Source of the DNA: Nostoc sp. UHCC 0302
Lineage (GTDB): Bacteria > Cyanobacteriota > Cyanobacteriia > Cyanobacteriales > Nostocaceae
Assembly (NCBI RefSeq): GCF_038096175.1
Contig: NZ_CP151099.1
Coordinates: 7,418,001-7,482,000 of the forward strand
Direction: 5' to 3'
DNA length: 64,000 bases
The position numbers and the translations under genes are program-made. Positions 55,235 through 63,182 of the stretch are shown here, in pieces (the stretch's first letter is position 1; each line of letters begins with the position of its first letter). The notes under the pieces are model-generated. The model was not told where the DNA came from, ran no database searches, and saw nothing but the letters and a program-made list of their open reading frames with translations.

Positions 55235-57166
55235 TTAAGACTCCATTTCAGCCAATTCTAACCAACGTTCAGTTGCTACATCAATTGCTTGCTTAAGATT
55301 TTCCACCTGTTCATATAGTTTCTGCACTTGGCTATAATTCCCCGGTGAAACATTCGCTAGTGTTTTCTCGGTTTCTGCCTTCTCAGCCTCTAACTTGGCA
55401 ATTTTACCTTCCAACTGCTCAAACTCTTTCTTTTCCCAATTAGATAATCTCCGCCGCCTTGTATTCTCTACATCCTTGGGTGGAGATGCACCATTTTGGG
55501 CTTCGACATTTTTGGGCTTCTCTTTAGTATTAGCAGCTTGTTGCTGTGCTGCTTCTTCGGCTTTTTTGTAGTCCAGATATACTGAGTAATTACCTGGATA
55601 TTGCCGGATATTACCACCTTCTTCAAAAGAAAAAATTGTGTCTACGGTGCGGTCAAGAAAGTAGCGATCGTGAGAAACTACAATTACACACCCGACAAAA
55701 TCCTCTAGATAATCCTCAAGTACTGCTAAGGTTTGTACATCTAAATCATTTGTCGGTTCATCTAAAATCAAAACATTAGGCGCACCCATCAGCACCCGCA
55801 ACAGAAATAAACGTCGTTTTTCCCCACCTGAAAGTTTATGAATTGGGGCATACTGTTGATTACCAGGAAACAAAAACCGCTCCAACATTTGCGAAGCAGT
55901 AATTTGAGTACCATCGGTAATTTTGACAAATTCTCCCTCTTCTTTGATGTAGTCAATCACGCGCTGATTTTCGTTTAAAGCTGTGAGCAATTCTTCAGAA
56001 TGCTGGTCAAAATAACCAATGTGAACTGTATCACCAATTTCTGCAATCCCAGAATCTGGCTTCACCCGTCCAGTAATCATATCCATTAAAGTGGATTTAC
56101 CTGCACCGTTAGCGCCGATAATGCCGATGCGGTCTTCTGGGCTAAATTCGTAGGTAAAGTTCTTAATCAGGGTGCGCCCATCATAGGCTTTAGAAATATT
56201 ATTTAATTCAATAACTTTTTTACCAATCCGACGACCAACTGTCGAAATATCAACTTTACCCTGAACTTGTTTAAATTCAGTATCCCGCAGAGCATGAGCG
56301 CGGTCAATTCTAGCTTTTTGCTTTGTACTTCTGGCTTTCGGCCCTTTTTTAAGCCATTCTAATTCGCGCCGCAATACCCCTTGATGTTTGCGTTGACTGC
56401 TAATGGCAGATTCTTCAGCTAGGGCTTTCTTTTCCAAGTAATATGAATAGTTACCTGTGTAAGTGTAAATGTCACCTCGGTCAATTTCGATAATTCTATT
56501 AGTTACACGATCCAAAAAGTAGCGGTCGTGCGTTATAAGAAAAAGCGCCCCGCGATAGCGGTTTAAATAGCTTTGTAACCATTCTACAGAAAGAGCATCA
56601 AGATGGTTTGTTGGCTCATCCATAAGCAAAACATCTGGTTCTGAAAGCAAAGCTGTTGCTAGAGCAATGCGCTTGCGATAACCTCCAGATAAAGTACCAA
56701 CTATTGCATCAAAGTCAAAAATTCCTAACTTAGTCAGAATAATTTTGGCGTTGGTTTCTAATTCCCAAGCGTTAGTCGCATCCATACGTTGCATGACTAC
56801 AGAAAGACGCGACATTAGCTGATTATCTTCTGGATAGTGAGCTAGTTTATCTGAAAGTTCTTCATACTCACGTACCAAAGTCATGTGTTCGCCACTGTCT
56901 GCAAAAACCTGCTCTAAAACTGTGCGATTTTCATCTAAATCTGGCTGTTGAGGCAAGTAAATAATTTTAGAACCAGAGCTGACTAAAATTTGACCACTAT
57001 CAATCGATTCTAGTCTAGCTATCATTTTTAATAAAGTTGATTTGCCAGAACCGTTAGTACCAATTAAACCAACTTTATCAGTAGCATCGAGGCTAAAGCT
57101 AGCATCTTTTAAAATTTCTTTAATACCAAAATCTTTTTTTACTGATTGTAGTGTAATAATACTCAT
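55235..57166 (-). CDS. ABC-F family ATPase, Uup-like
   Basis: 643 aa from ATG 57166 (MSIITLQSVKKDFG); the frame extends to 57211, but family members begin here. Two ABC domains: Walker A GTNGSGKST and GANGAGKST; signatures LSGGYRKR and LSGGEKRR; Walker B LLMDEPTNHLD and LILDEPTNDLD. They are joined by a linker with a charged helix (RELEWLKKGPKARSTKQKAR). The C-terminal coiled coil, about 560-643, contains KEFEQLEGKIAKLEAEKAET, as in Uup. No membrane part, so it is not a transporter; ABC-F proteins act on the ribosome or, for Uup, in DNA or ribosome maintenance. The next gene upstream is DUF1824. Confidence 0.9.
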   Translation of the reverse strand: MSIITLQSVKKDFGIKEILKDASFSLDATDKVGLIGTNGSGKSTLLKMIARLESIDSGQILVSSGSKIIYLPQQPDLDENRTVLEQVFADSGEHMTLVREYEELSDKLAHYPEDNQLMSRLSVVMQRMDATNAWELETNAKIILTKLGIFDFDAIVGTLSGGYRKRIALATALLSEPDVLLMDEPTNHLDALSVEWLQSYLNRYRGALFLITHDRYFLDRVTNRIIEIDRGDIYTYTGNYSYYLEKKALAEESAISSQRKHQGVLRRELEWLKKGPKARSTKQKARIDRAHALRDTEFKQVQGKVDISTVGRRIGKKVIELNNISKAYDGRTLIKNFTYEFSPEDRIGIIGANGAGKSTLMDMITGRVKPDSGIAEIGDTVHIGYFDQHSEELLTALNENQRVIDYIKEEGEFVKITDGTQITASQMLERFLFPGNQQYAPIHKLSGGEKRRLFLLRVLMGAPNVLILDEPTNDLDVQTLAVLEDYLEDFVGCVIVVSHDRYFLDRTVDTIFSFEEGGNIRQYPGNYSVYLDYKKAEEAAQQQAANTKEKPKNVEAQNGASPPKDVENTRRRRLSNWEKKEFEQLEGKIAKLEAEKAETEKTLANVSPGNYSQVQKLYEQVENLKQAIDVATERWLELAEMES

Positions 57167-57240
57167 AAATTTTATAGTTCCAGGATAATTAGTAGGATGG
57201 GCTATACCCACCCCACATCTATTGTAATTTCTGGGAAATT

Positions 57241-57657
57241 CTATACAAATAAATCTAATGGTAAATGTCCATACATTTCATTTATTCCCCCTTCATCATA
57301 AGACTGACAAGACACCAATACTCCACGATGATGTCCAGCATAAGAATCGAGATGGCATAATCCGTTTTTGCCGTTTAATTTAATATAAACAGGGCCTTCG
57401 GATGCAGGTAAATTGCTTGGTGCTTGATAACCGAAAGCCAAAGAATAAGTTTTCATTGCTAAAATTCCTTCTTCTGCTGTATCAGCACAGATTCCTAAAA
57501 TTTGGTAATCAGAAAGGCTTGTGAGCAAAATTAAGGCACTACGCACTCCAACTTTTTCTGATGGCTTCAAGACAGGTGCAATATCTAAGCAGTTAAATTT
57601 GTTCAGGATTTTTTTTGCTTCTTCCGCAGAGAGATTGTGATGATTGGAAATTGACAT
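57241..57657 (-). CDS. DUF1824 family protein
   Basis: 138 aa. The family pattern is clear: LLTSLSDYQILGICADTAEE, FGYQAPSN, EGPVYIKLNGKNGLCHLDSY and the ending SYDEGGINEMYGHLPLDLF. DUF1824 is found in cyanobacteria and plastids. The function is unknown. There is no membrane segment. It is on the same strand as the ABC-F gene, 74 bases upstream of it, so co-transcription is possible but unproven. Confidence 0.88.
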   Translation of the reverse strand: MSISNHHNLSAEEAKKILNKFNCLDIAPVLKPSEKVGVRSALILLTSLSDYQILGICADTAEEGILAMKTYSLAFGYQAPSNLPASEGPVYIKLNGKNGLCHLDSYAGHHRGVLVSCQSYDEGGINEMYGHLPLDLFV

Positions 57658-57738
57658 AAATTGGCTGATTATTTGGTGTTATGTTTCTTTTATGTCTGAA
57701 TTTGACTATGCCCAAGCTACTAGTAGTTTTCCCTAAAA

Positions 57739-58587
57739 TCAAGGCTGATTTTGAACATTTCCCAAGTTAAAAATGAAGGGAACGCTGCTTTTGGCGTCAC
57801 TACCCATCACAAGAACATTTGGCATCTGAGCGCCGCCAGTCTTCCAAGCTTCAATTGCTTCTTTTTGCAGAACTAACTGTCCTCCTTGGGCTTTCAACGT
57901 CTCCGCCAAGAGTCTTTGAGCTTCTGCCTTACCTTTAGCGCGATTGATTTCTGCTTGTGCTTCTTGTTCAGCTTCCCTCGCCACATAAACGGCTCTTTGC
58001 GCTCGTTGTTCAGCGATTTGTTTTTCTTCAACTGCTCTGGCAAATTCTGGTGAGAAGGCCAAGTCAACTACGCTAGTATCTAACACAATTATCCCATATT
58101 TATCAAGGCGATCGCCTAAAGCATTATCAAAGTCTTCTTTTAACTCGCTTCTTTTGGTAATTGCTTCTTCCACTGTTCTTCTAGCAGCTGCAATTTTAAA
58201 TGCTTCTTGTGTCTGAGGGGCAATAATTTTCGATACAATATTTTCCAAAGTACCTTGTTTCCTTCTTACTTCAACTATCTGTGTAGGATCTAGACGAAAG
58301 TTGATTGCAAATCTTGCAGATAAATTTTGTAGATCCTTAGTAGAACTTTCCGCTGGTACTTCAAACTTTTGCACCGTCAAATCATAAACATCTATTACTG
58401 AAATAAAAGGAGGTTTTAGATGAATACCTTCTCTTAAAGCTCCATCTCTAGCTTTACCTAAAATGCTAATTACTCCGGCTTGCCCTGGGTTGATAATGAT
58501 GAAGGAATTTATCCCGATAAGCACCAGTATTGCCAACGCAATTCCTAAAACTGTAGTTTGCCAATTTCCCAATTGCTGATTTTGCAA
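57739..58587 (-). CDS. prohibitin / SPFH-domain protein
   Basis: 282 aa. An N-terminal membrane helix (about 12-33, TVLGIALAILVLIGINSFII) is followed by the SPFH domain (about 34-190: GVISILGKARDGALREGIHL, VDVYDLT-like VIDVYDLTVQKF). A charged coiled coil EKQIAEQRAQRAVYVAREAE (about 195-235) allows ring assembly. It probably lies in the inner or thylakoid membrane and acts in membrane organisation or as a chaperone for FtsH-type proteases. The short hydrophobic tail FIFNLGN is typical of cyanobacterial prohibitins. No operon partner. Confidence 0.9.
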   Translation of the reverse strand: MQNQQLGNWQTTVLGIALAILVLIGINSFIIINPGQAGVISILGKARDGALREGIHLKPPFISVIDVYDLTVQKFEVPAESSTKDLQNLSARFAINFRLDPTQIVEVRRKQGTLENIVSKIIAPQTQEAFKIAAARRTVEEAITKRSELKEDFDNALGDRLDKYGIIVLDTSVVDLAFSPEFARAVEEKQIAEQRAQRAVYVAREAEQEAQAEINRAKGKAEAQRLLAETLKAQGGQLVLQKEAIEAWKTGGAQMPNVLVMGSDAKSSVPFIFNLGNVQNQP

Positions 58588-58809
58588 ATTTTTATCCCCT
58601 GATCAATGCTGAGTACTGAGTAAAATATTACGGTTAAATTTGAGGTTAGCAAATAATTAAAAGTTTTGCTTAAACCTCAGTCAACTTAGTTAATTGTTAA
58701 AAATTGTCATTTATTTGTCTCTTGTGAAGTCTTCAATATTCATACTTACGAGTTAACACTCAGAACTTTCTTCCGTGTTAATATCAGTTGCACGCAACAG
58801 CAAAAAGCC

Positions 58810-60618
58810 GTGGCTACAGCATTAAAATCTAATCGAGTATCAAGAAAATCTAAAAATTCAGCGCATCCTCTCCAGCGCTTGCTTGACTATGGACAAGAGT
58901 ATCGTAAACAATTTTGGCTGGCGACTACTTATTCTATCCTGAATAAGTTTTTCGACTTAGCACCACCAGGGTTAATTGGCGTTGCTGTGGATGTGGTAGT
59001 AAAGCAGCAGGATTCTATCGTTGCACAGTTAGGGGTGCGTGATGTCTTTACACAATTTTTGATTATCTCCCTGCTCACTGTCATCATTTGGATACTAGAA
59101 TCGGTTTTTGAGTACGCCTACGCTAAACTTTGGCGGAATTTGGCACAGAATATTCAGCATAACTTGCGTTTGGATGCATATAAGCATTTGCAAGACTTAG
59201 AATTAGCTTATTTTGAAGAACGTAGCACTGGTGGTTTAATGTCTATCCTGAGTGATGATATTAACCAACTAGAGCGTTTTTTGGATGTGGGAGCAAATGA
59301 TATTATCCAAGTTGCCACAACTGTAGTAATTATTGGTGGCGCTTTCTTTATTTTGGCTCCTGGTGTGGCGTGGATGGCTATGTCACCAATGCCATTTATC
59401 CTTTGGGGTTCGTTTGCTTTTCAACGGCTGCTTGCACCTCGCTACGCTGATGTCCGAGAAAAATTAGGTTTTCTCAACTCGCGATTGGCAAATAACATTA
59501 GCGGAATTACTACTATTAAAAGTTTTACTGCTGAAAGTTATGAAGCCTCTCGTTTAGAAATAGATAGTTCAGCTTATCGCCGCAGTAATTCTAAAGCAAT
59601 TTCTCTTTCTGCTGCTTTTGTACCCTTAATTCGGATGCTAATTTTAGTTGGGTTTACTGCATTACTGTTATATGGCGGTATGGCAGCAGTATCTGGAAAA
59701 ATGTCTGTTGGTACTTACAGCGTATTGGTGTTTCTAATCCAACGGTTACTTTGGCCTTTAACAAGGTTAGGCGAAACTTTTGACCAATATCAACGGGCAA
59801 TGGCTTCTACTAATCGAGTCATGAATTTGTTGGATACTCCGATTGCTATTCACACAGGAAATGTAGCGTTACCTGTAAATGCAGTGCGAGGAGAAGTGCA
59901 ATTTAAAGATGTTACTTTTGCCTATCAAGAAAGATTTCCAGTCGTTAAAAATCTTTCTTTAAATATTCCAGCCGGGAAAACCATTGCGATTGTTGGTTCT
60001 ACTGGTTCAGGTAAAAGCACTTTAGTCAAGCTTTTGTTGCGATTGTATGAAGTGAAAACTGGAAAAATTACCTTGGATGGTATTGACTTGCAAGATTTAA
60101 ATTTGCGAGATTTACGCCGCTGCATAGGTTTGGTAAGCCAGGATGTCTTCTTATTTCATGGCACTGTAGCCGAGAATATCGCTTATGGCAGCTTTGATGC
60201 TACAGAACATGAAATTCTCATGGCGGCAAAGGTGGCTGAGGCGCATGAATTTATTACGCTCTTGCCCGAAGGTTATGAGACAATTGTTGGAGAAAGAGGA
60301 CAAAAGTTATCTGGTGGGCAAAGACAAAGAATTGCGATCGCACGTGCAATCTTAAAGAATCCACCCATTTTAATTTTAGATGAAGCGACCTCAGCAGTGG
60401 ATAATGAAACAGAAGCCGCAATCCAGCGATCGCTCGAACGGATTACAGTAGATAGAACGACAATTGCGATCGCGCATCGTCTTTCCACCATCCGCAACGC
60501 CGATTGTATTTATGTCATGGAACACGGAGAACTAGTAGAATCAGGAACCCATGAACAACTGCTAGAGAAAAATGGTATTTATTCCAGCCTCTGGCGTGTG
60601 CAAAGTGGCTTGAGGTGA
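58810..60618 (+). CDS. ABC exporter, fused permease and ATPase
   Basis: 602 aa from GTG 58810. The membrane half has six spans (about 35-330), with the coupling helix [17 protein letters not shown]. The ATPase half has Walker [10 protein letters not shown] (about 395-403), Q-loop LVSQDVFLF, signature [17 protein letters not shown], Walker [15 protein letters not shown] and [13 protein letters not shown]. It is a homodimeric type IV exporter like MsbA/LmrA; cyanobacterial relatives export lipids, polysaccharides or glycolipids. The substrate cannot be read from the sequence. The 222-base upstream gap contains no gene. Confidence 0.9.
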   Translation: MATALKSNRVSRKSKNSAHPLQRLLDYGQEYRKQFWLATTYSILNKFFDLAPPGLIGVAVDVVVKQQDSIVAQLGVRDVFTQFLIISLLTVIIWILESVFEYAYAKLWRNLAQNIQHNLRLDAYKHLQDLELAYFEERSTGGLMSILSDDINQLERFLDVGANDIIQVATTVVIIGGAFFILAPGVAWMAMSPMPFILWGSFAFQRLLAPRYADVREKLGFLNSRLANNISGITTIKSFTAESYEASRLEIDSSAYRRSNSKAISLSAAFVPLIRMLILVGFTALLLYGGMAAVSGKMSVGTYSVLVFLIQRLLWPLTRLGETFDQYQRAMASTNRVMNLLDTPIAIHTGNVALPVNAVRGEVQFKDVTFAYQERFPVVKNLSLNIPAGKTIAIVGSTGSGKSTLVKLLLRLYEVKTGKITLDGIDLQDLNLRDLRRCIGLVSQDVFLFHGTVAENIAYGSFDATEHEILMAAKVAEAHEFITLLPEGYETIVGERGQKLSGGQRQRIAIARAILKNPPILILDEATSAVDNETEAAIQRSLERITVDRTTIAIAHRLSTIRNADCIYVMEHGELVESGTHEQLLEKNGIYSSLWRVQSGLR

Positions 60619-60640
60619 ATTTCACCCATTCTTTGGCTTT

Positions 60641-60667
60641 TAATTACGAATTACGAATTACGAATTA
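60641..60667. repeat. heptamer repeat TTACGAA
   Basis: Three to four units of TTACGAA end just before the start of the gene at 60671. The same unit occurs at 49478-49518. Confidence 0.7.
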
Positions 60668-60670
60668 TTT

Positions 60671-61099
60671 ATGATGTTTGGTAGTACCCAGCCGGAATCA
60701 AGAGATAAGAAATGGCATCGCCAATTGGATCAATTTGTGAAAGCAAATCGGCAAGAATTGGCAGCACTTTTTTGGGCCTTGTGGTTAGAAAATGGTGACA
60801 CTCAGGGTACTATCGGCATTGATTTGCAACCTACGCCGCGTTTTGTTTACTGTCCCAAAGATGAGATAGAAAAATTAAATAATAGAGTTGAGAATCGGCT
60901 GCAAGAAATTTTGGGAATTGTCGAAAATCATCAACCAGAAGTAGAAGTTGTGATGATTGGCATTGGTAAGGGTGAAATTAAGTTAATTCAGTTTGCACCA
61001 GAACCACCACCACCTGTTTGTTTTGAGCAAGTTGGTAAGGATGTCGATGGGTTATTAGAAGTATTGGAACAGCGGATGAGTCAAGAGATTGTTTTTTAA
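60671..61099 (+). CDS. conserved cyanobacterial protein, possibly carboxysome assembly chaperone CcmS
   Basis: 142 aa. Soluble, with a helical N-terminus (QLDQFVKANRQELAALFWAL), a middle with GTIGIDLQPTPRFVYCP and a helix IEKLNNRVENRLQEILGIV, then beta strands VEVVMIGIGKGEIKLIQF and a helical end. The sequence resembles proteins I recall annotated as CcmS, a chaperone of the beta-carboxysome shell protein CcmK1. I am not certain, so I give no symbol. No ccm genes are nearby. The ATG at 60671 is followed by a second ATG; either is possible. Confidence 0.6.
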   Translation: MMFGSTQPESRDKKWHRQLDQFVKANRQELAALFWALWLENGDTQGTIGIDLQPTPRFVYCPKDEIEKLNNRVENRLQEILGIVENHQPEVEVVMIGIGKGEIKLIQFAPEPPPPVCFEQVGKDVDGLLEVLEQRMSQEIVF

Positions 61100-61151
61100 C
61101 GCAGAGGAACGCAAAGGAAGAGAAATAACTCCGCGCTTATTCTTGGGTTTA

Positions 61152-61659
61152 TTAATTGTGCCAAGTTTTGTAACAATCTGGATATGTCATCTTCTCGGCA
61201 CAATACCAGATAATGTTAAACACAGCTTCGTAGCGATAATTTTGTAAAACTGTTCGCTCAGATAGTCTTTTAAAGTTATAATGAGGCGATCGCAATTTCA
61301 TCACCAACTGGTATTTCTCCAGGGTTTTGACTTGTCTGGCAAGATGTCTGTTTATTTTCAACAACTAGTGTTAGCAGTGTTAAGGCTGCGATCGCACTTT
61401 TATTACCCGGATCAAGTTGTCCTAATTTTTCTGCTGCAACTCGGAGAATTGAACGACTTTCTGTAGTATGAACCAAATGCACAAAGGCAGCAATTACCCT
61501 TTTTCTGTCGGTTAATTCCAGCGTTTTTCTAGCTGTCTGCACCAATGGTTTTGGTAGTATCTGCCAATCTCGCTTATCTTGCCGAAAATAGGCATAACTC
61601 CATTTGAGTAGATGTTCTACAATTGGATCGTGTTTAAAGAAATACTGCCAATCATGCAT
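61152..61659 (-). pseudogene. frameshifted C-terminal remnant of a HEAT-repeat STAND protein
   Basis: Two overlapping minus-strand frames make one broken gene. From 61659 to 61276 the reading contains HEAT-like helices (RSILRVAAEKLGQLDPGNKS and AIAALTLLTLVVENK). From 61364 to 61152, in another frame, it contains the tail RYEAVFNIIWYCAEKMTYPD ending YKTWHN, like the Cys/His C-terminal module of cyanobacterial NACHT/HEAT proteins. The crossover is at about 61300-61360. The NTPase part is missing, so this is a relic. Confidence 0.6.
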
Positions 61660-61770
61660 TGCCTCCTATCCACTTGAAGATGTGGGACGAAAGGGACTTA
61701 AATGAATCTTGCTATATTAGCTGGCTTGCTGTCAAGTCTGTACGCCATTAGTGTCTATAAAGTTTTCCTT

Positions 61771-62202
61771 TCACACTGACTCAAAAAAAGCAGCAGGCGA
61801 AATGTGAAAAAACTCCGCAAGACGAGCGATATGGTTAACTGTTAGCTTGCGTTGACCACTCAGAACTTCAGATACAATAGACTCGGTTTTAAGTATAGGA
61901 ACTAAGTCTTTTTGTCGTAAACCAAATTTGGCTATCAATGCTTCGAGTAATTCAACACCATAAATATCTGGGAAGGTATTGTGTTTTTCTTCATACTCAT
62001 AGACTAGAGTACCTAAAACATCCAGATAATCTTACTCATTTGGTGTTAATTCACTTTTATCAATCAAGGAATCGATTACTTTTTGTGTAACCAGTAATTC
62101 TTCCTCAGAAGTGATAGGACGAGGAGGAAAAGATTTGAGTAATTCTATATAAGTATTAGTGCTAGGTGTTCGTGTCTGTTGGTTGGATGCAAGATTATCT
62201 TA
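61771..62202 (-). pseudogene. decayed HigA-like antitoxin with in-frame stop and lost start
   Basis: Reading the minus strand toward the TGA at 61771-61773 gives a continuous HigA-like sequence: PRPITSEEELLVTQKVIDSL, then ELTPNE, a TAA at 62032-62034, DYLDVLGTLVYEYEEKHN, FGLRQKDLVPILKTESIVSE and VLSGQRKLTVNHIARLAEFF, which is a helix-turn-helix domain. A one-base change (CAA or GAA to TAA) would explain the stop. No ATG, GTG or TTG is found in frame between the upstream stop and TYIELLKSFP. No toxin gene adjoins it. Confidence 0.75.
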
Positions 62203-62337
62203 GCAGATCGCGAAGTTATTGTAGGCATTGCCTACCCAGCTTTTTAATCAGGCTATTTACATGGGAGAAAATACTTTAGTTAGGGAATCCTAATAAGTGT
62301 GATGTGTGCTAAAGTAACCGCATTATTTTTCCTTCCT

Positions 62338-62493
62338 GGGTTTAAGCCAATACGGTTCAGATAAGGTTTTTTAATGAAAGTTATAGATCACAAAGACGCG
62401 ATAAATCGCCGTCTTTACAATAATCAGTCCTTTGTAGAGACGGCGATTTATCGCGTCTCTTCCCTTAACCGAACCGTATTGGGGTTTAAGCCA
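62338..62493. mobile_element. small element with terminal and nested inverted repeats
   Basis: Ends CCAATACGGTTCAGATAAGG (62347-62366) and its near complement at 62463-62482 (18 of 20). Inside lies a second inverted pair of the GACGCGATAAATCGCCGTC type (62394-62419 and 62435-62460). A direct repeat GGGTTTAAGCCA flanks it (62338-62349, 62482-62493). No gene is carried. It lies 30 bases before the acyltransferase gene, in a gap that otherwise shows nothing. Confidence 0.7.
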
Positions 62494-62521
62494 CAAGTTT
62501 ACAAAACTCCCGTGAGGTTTT

Positions 62522-63115
62522 ATGAAAGAAATTAAAGAAAAAATTATCAATAAATTAGAGCGATTATTTGAGCAACGGTTACTACCTCGTCTGGTACAGT
62601 GGATAGAATATTTAGAAACCAAAATCAGAAGATATAAACATCTAGAGATGAAGTCTAAATTAAAATTTAGCGGCTCAGGTGTCCGGTTTAAGCGAGACTT
62701 GAGAATTGAACACCCACAAAATATATCTTTAGGAAATAAAGTTTACATTGGACAAGATGTTTTATTAGATGGTCGTGGCGGAATCACAATTGGGGACAAT
62801 ACAACACTTGGATTTAATGTTGTTATTCTCTCTGCAAATCATGACTATAAAAGTAATGATCTTCCCTATGAACATAATATCTACATTCATAAACCTGTTG
62901 TTATCGGGCGCAATGTTTGGATTGGCGGAAATGTTCTCATTGTTCCGGGTGTTTCAATTGGGGATGGTGCAATTGTAGCGGCTGGTACAGTTGTAACTGC
63001 CAATGTTGACCCATTAGCAATTGTTGGAAATCAACCTATGAGAATAATTAAATACCGCGATAAAGAACACTATGAACGCCTTGCTAGCAAGCAAGTAAGT
63101 GAGGATAATTCGTAA
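62522..63115 (+). CDS. hexapeptide-repeat O-acyltransferase (left-handed beta helix)
   Basis: 197 aa, with GTGAGG about 5 bases before the ATG. An N-terminal helix (about 1-45) is followed by left-handed beta-helix hexapeptides from about 65 to 160: ISLGNKVYIGQDVLLDGRGG, IGDNTTLGFNVVI, the catalytic His in SANHDYKSN, VVIGRNVWIGGNVLIVPGVS and IGDGAIVAAGTVVT. The pattern is that of sugar acetyltransferases of the Maa/WbbJ type, which use acetyl-CoA and act as trimers. The substrate is probably a sugar or surface polysaccharide, but no such genes are adjacent. Confidence 0.88.
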   Translation: MKEIKEKIINKLERLFEQRLLPRLVQWIEYLETKIRRYKHLEMKSKLKFSGSGVRFKRDLRIEHPQNISLGNKVYIGQDVLLDGRGGITIGDNTTLGFNVVILSANHDYKSNDLPYEHNIYIHKPVVIGRNVWIGGNVLIVPGVSIGDGAIVAAGTVVTANVDPLAIVGNQPMRIIKYRDKEHYERLASKQVSEDNS

Positions 63116-63134
63116 TTATTATCTTAGAAAAAAT

Positions 63135-63160
63135 AGGGTAAGCATTATAATGTCTACCCT
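63135..63160. terminator. hairpin between convergent genes
   Basis: AGGGTAAGCATTAT pairs with ATGTCTACCCT, with two mismatches in about 13 bp. It lies between the acyltransferase stop (63115) and the P450 stop (63183). A bidirectional terminator is plausible, though there is no long T-run. Confidence 0.45.
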
Positions 63161-63182
63161 ACTTGTTTAAACTTTGAATTGC

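Noticed and set aside
61152-61364. 70-aa ORF as an independent gene
   Set aside because: It continues the HEAT-repeat frame 61276-61659 after a frameshift and contains only the tail of a larger protein.
62371-62622. 83-codon minus-strand frame
   Set aside because: It runs through the inverted-repeat element and into the acyltransferase gene; the peptide is built from the repeats.
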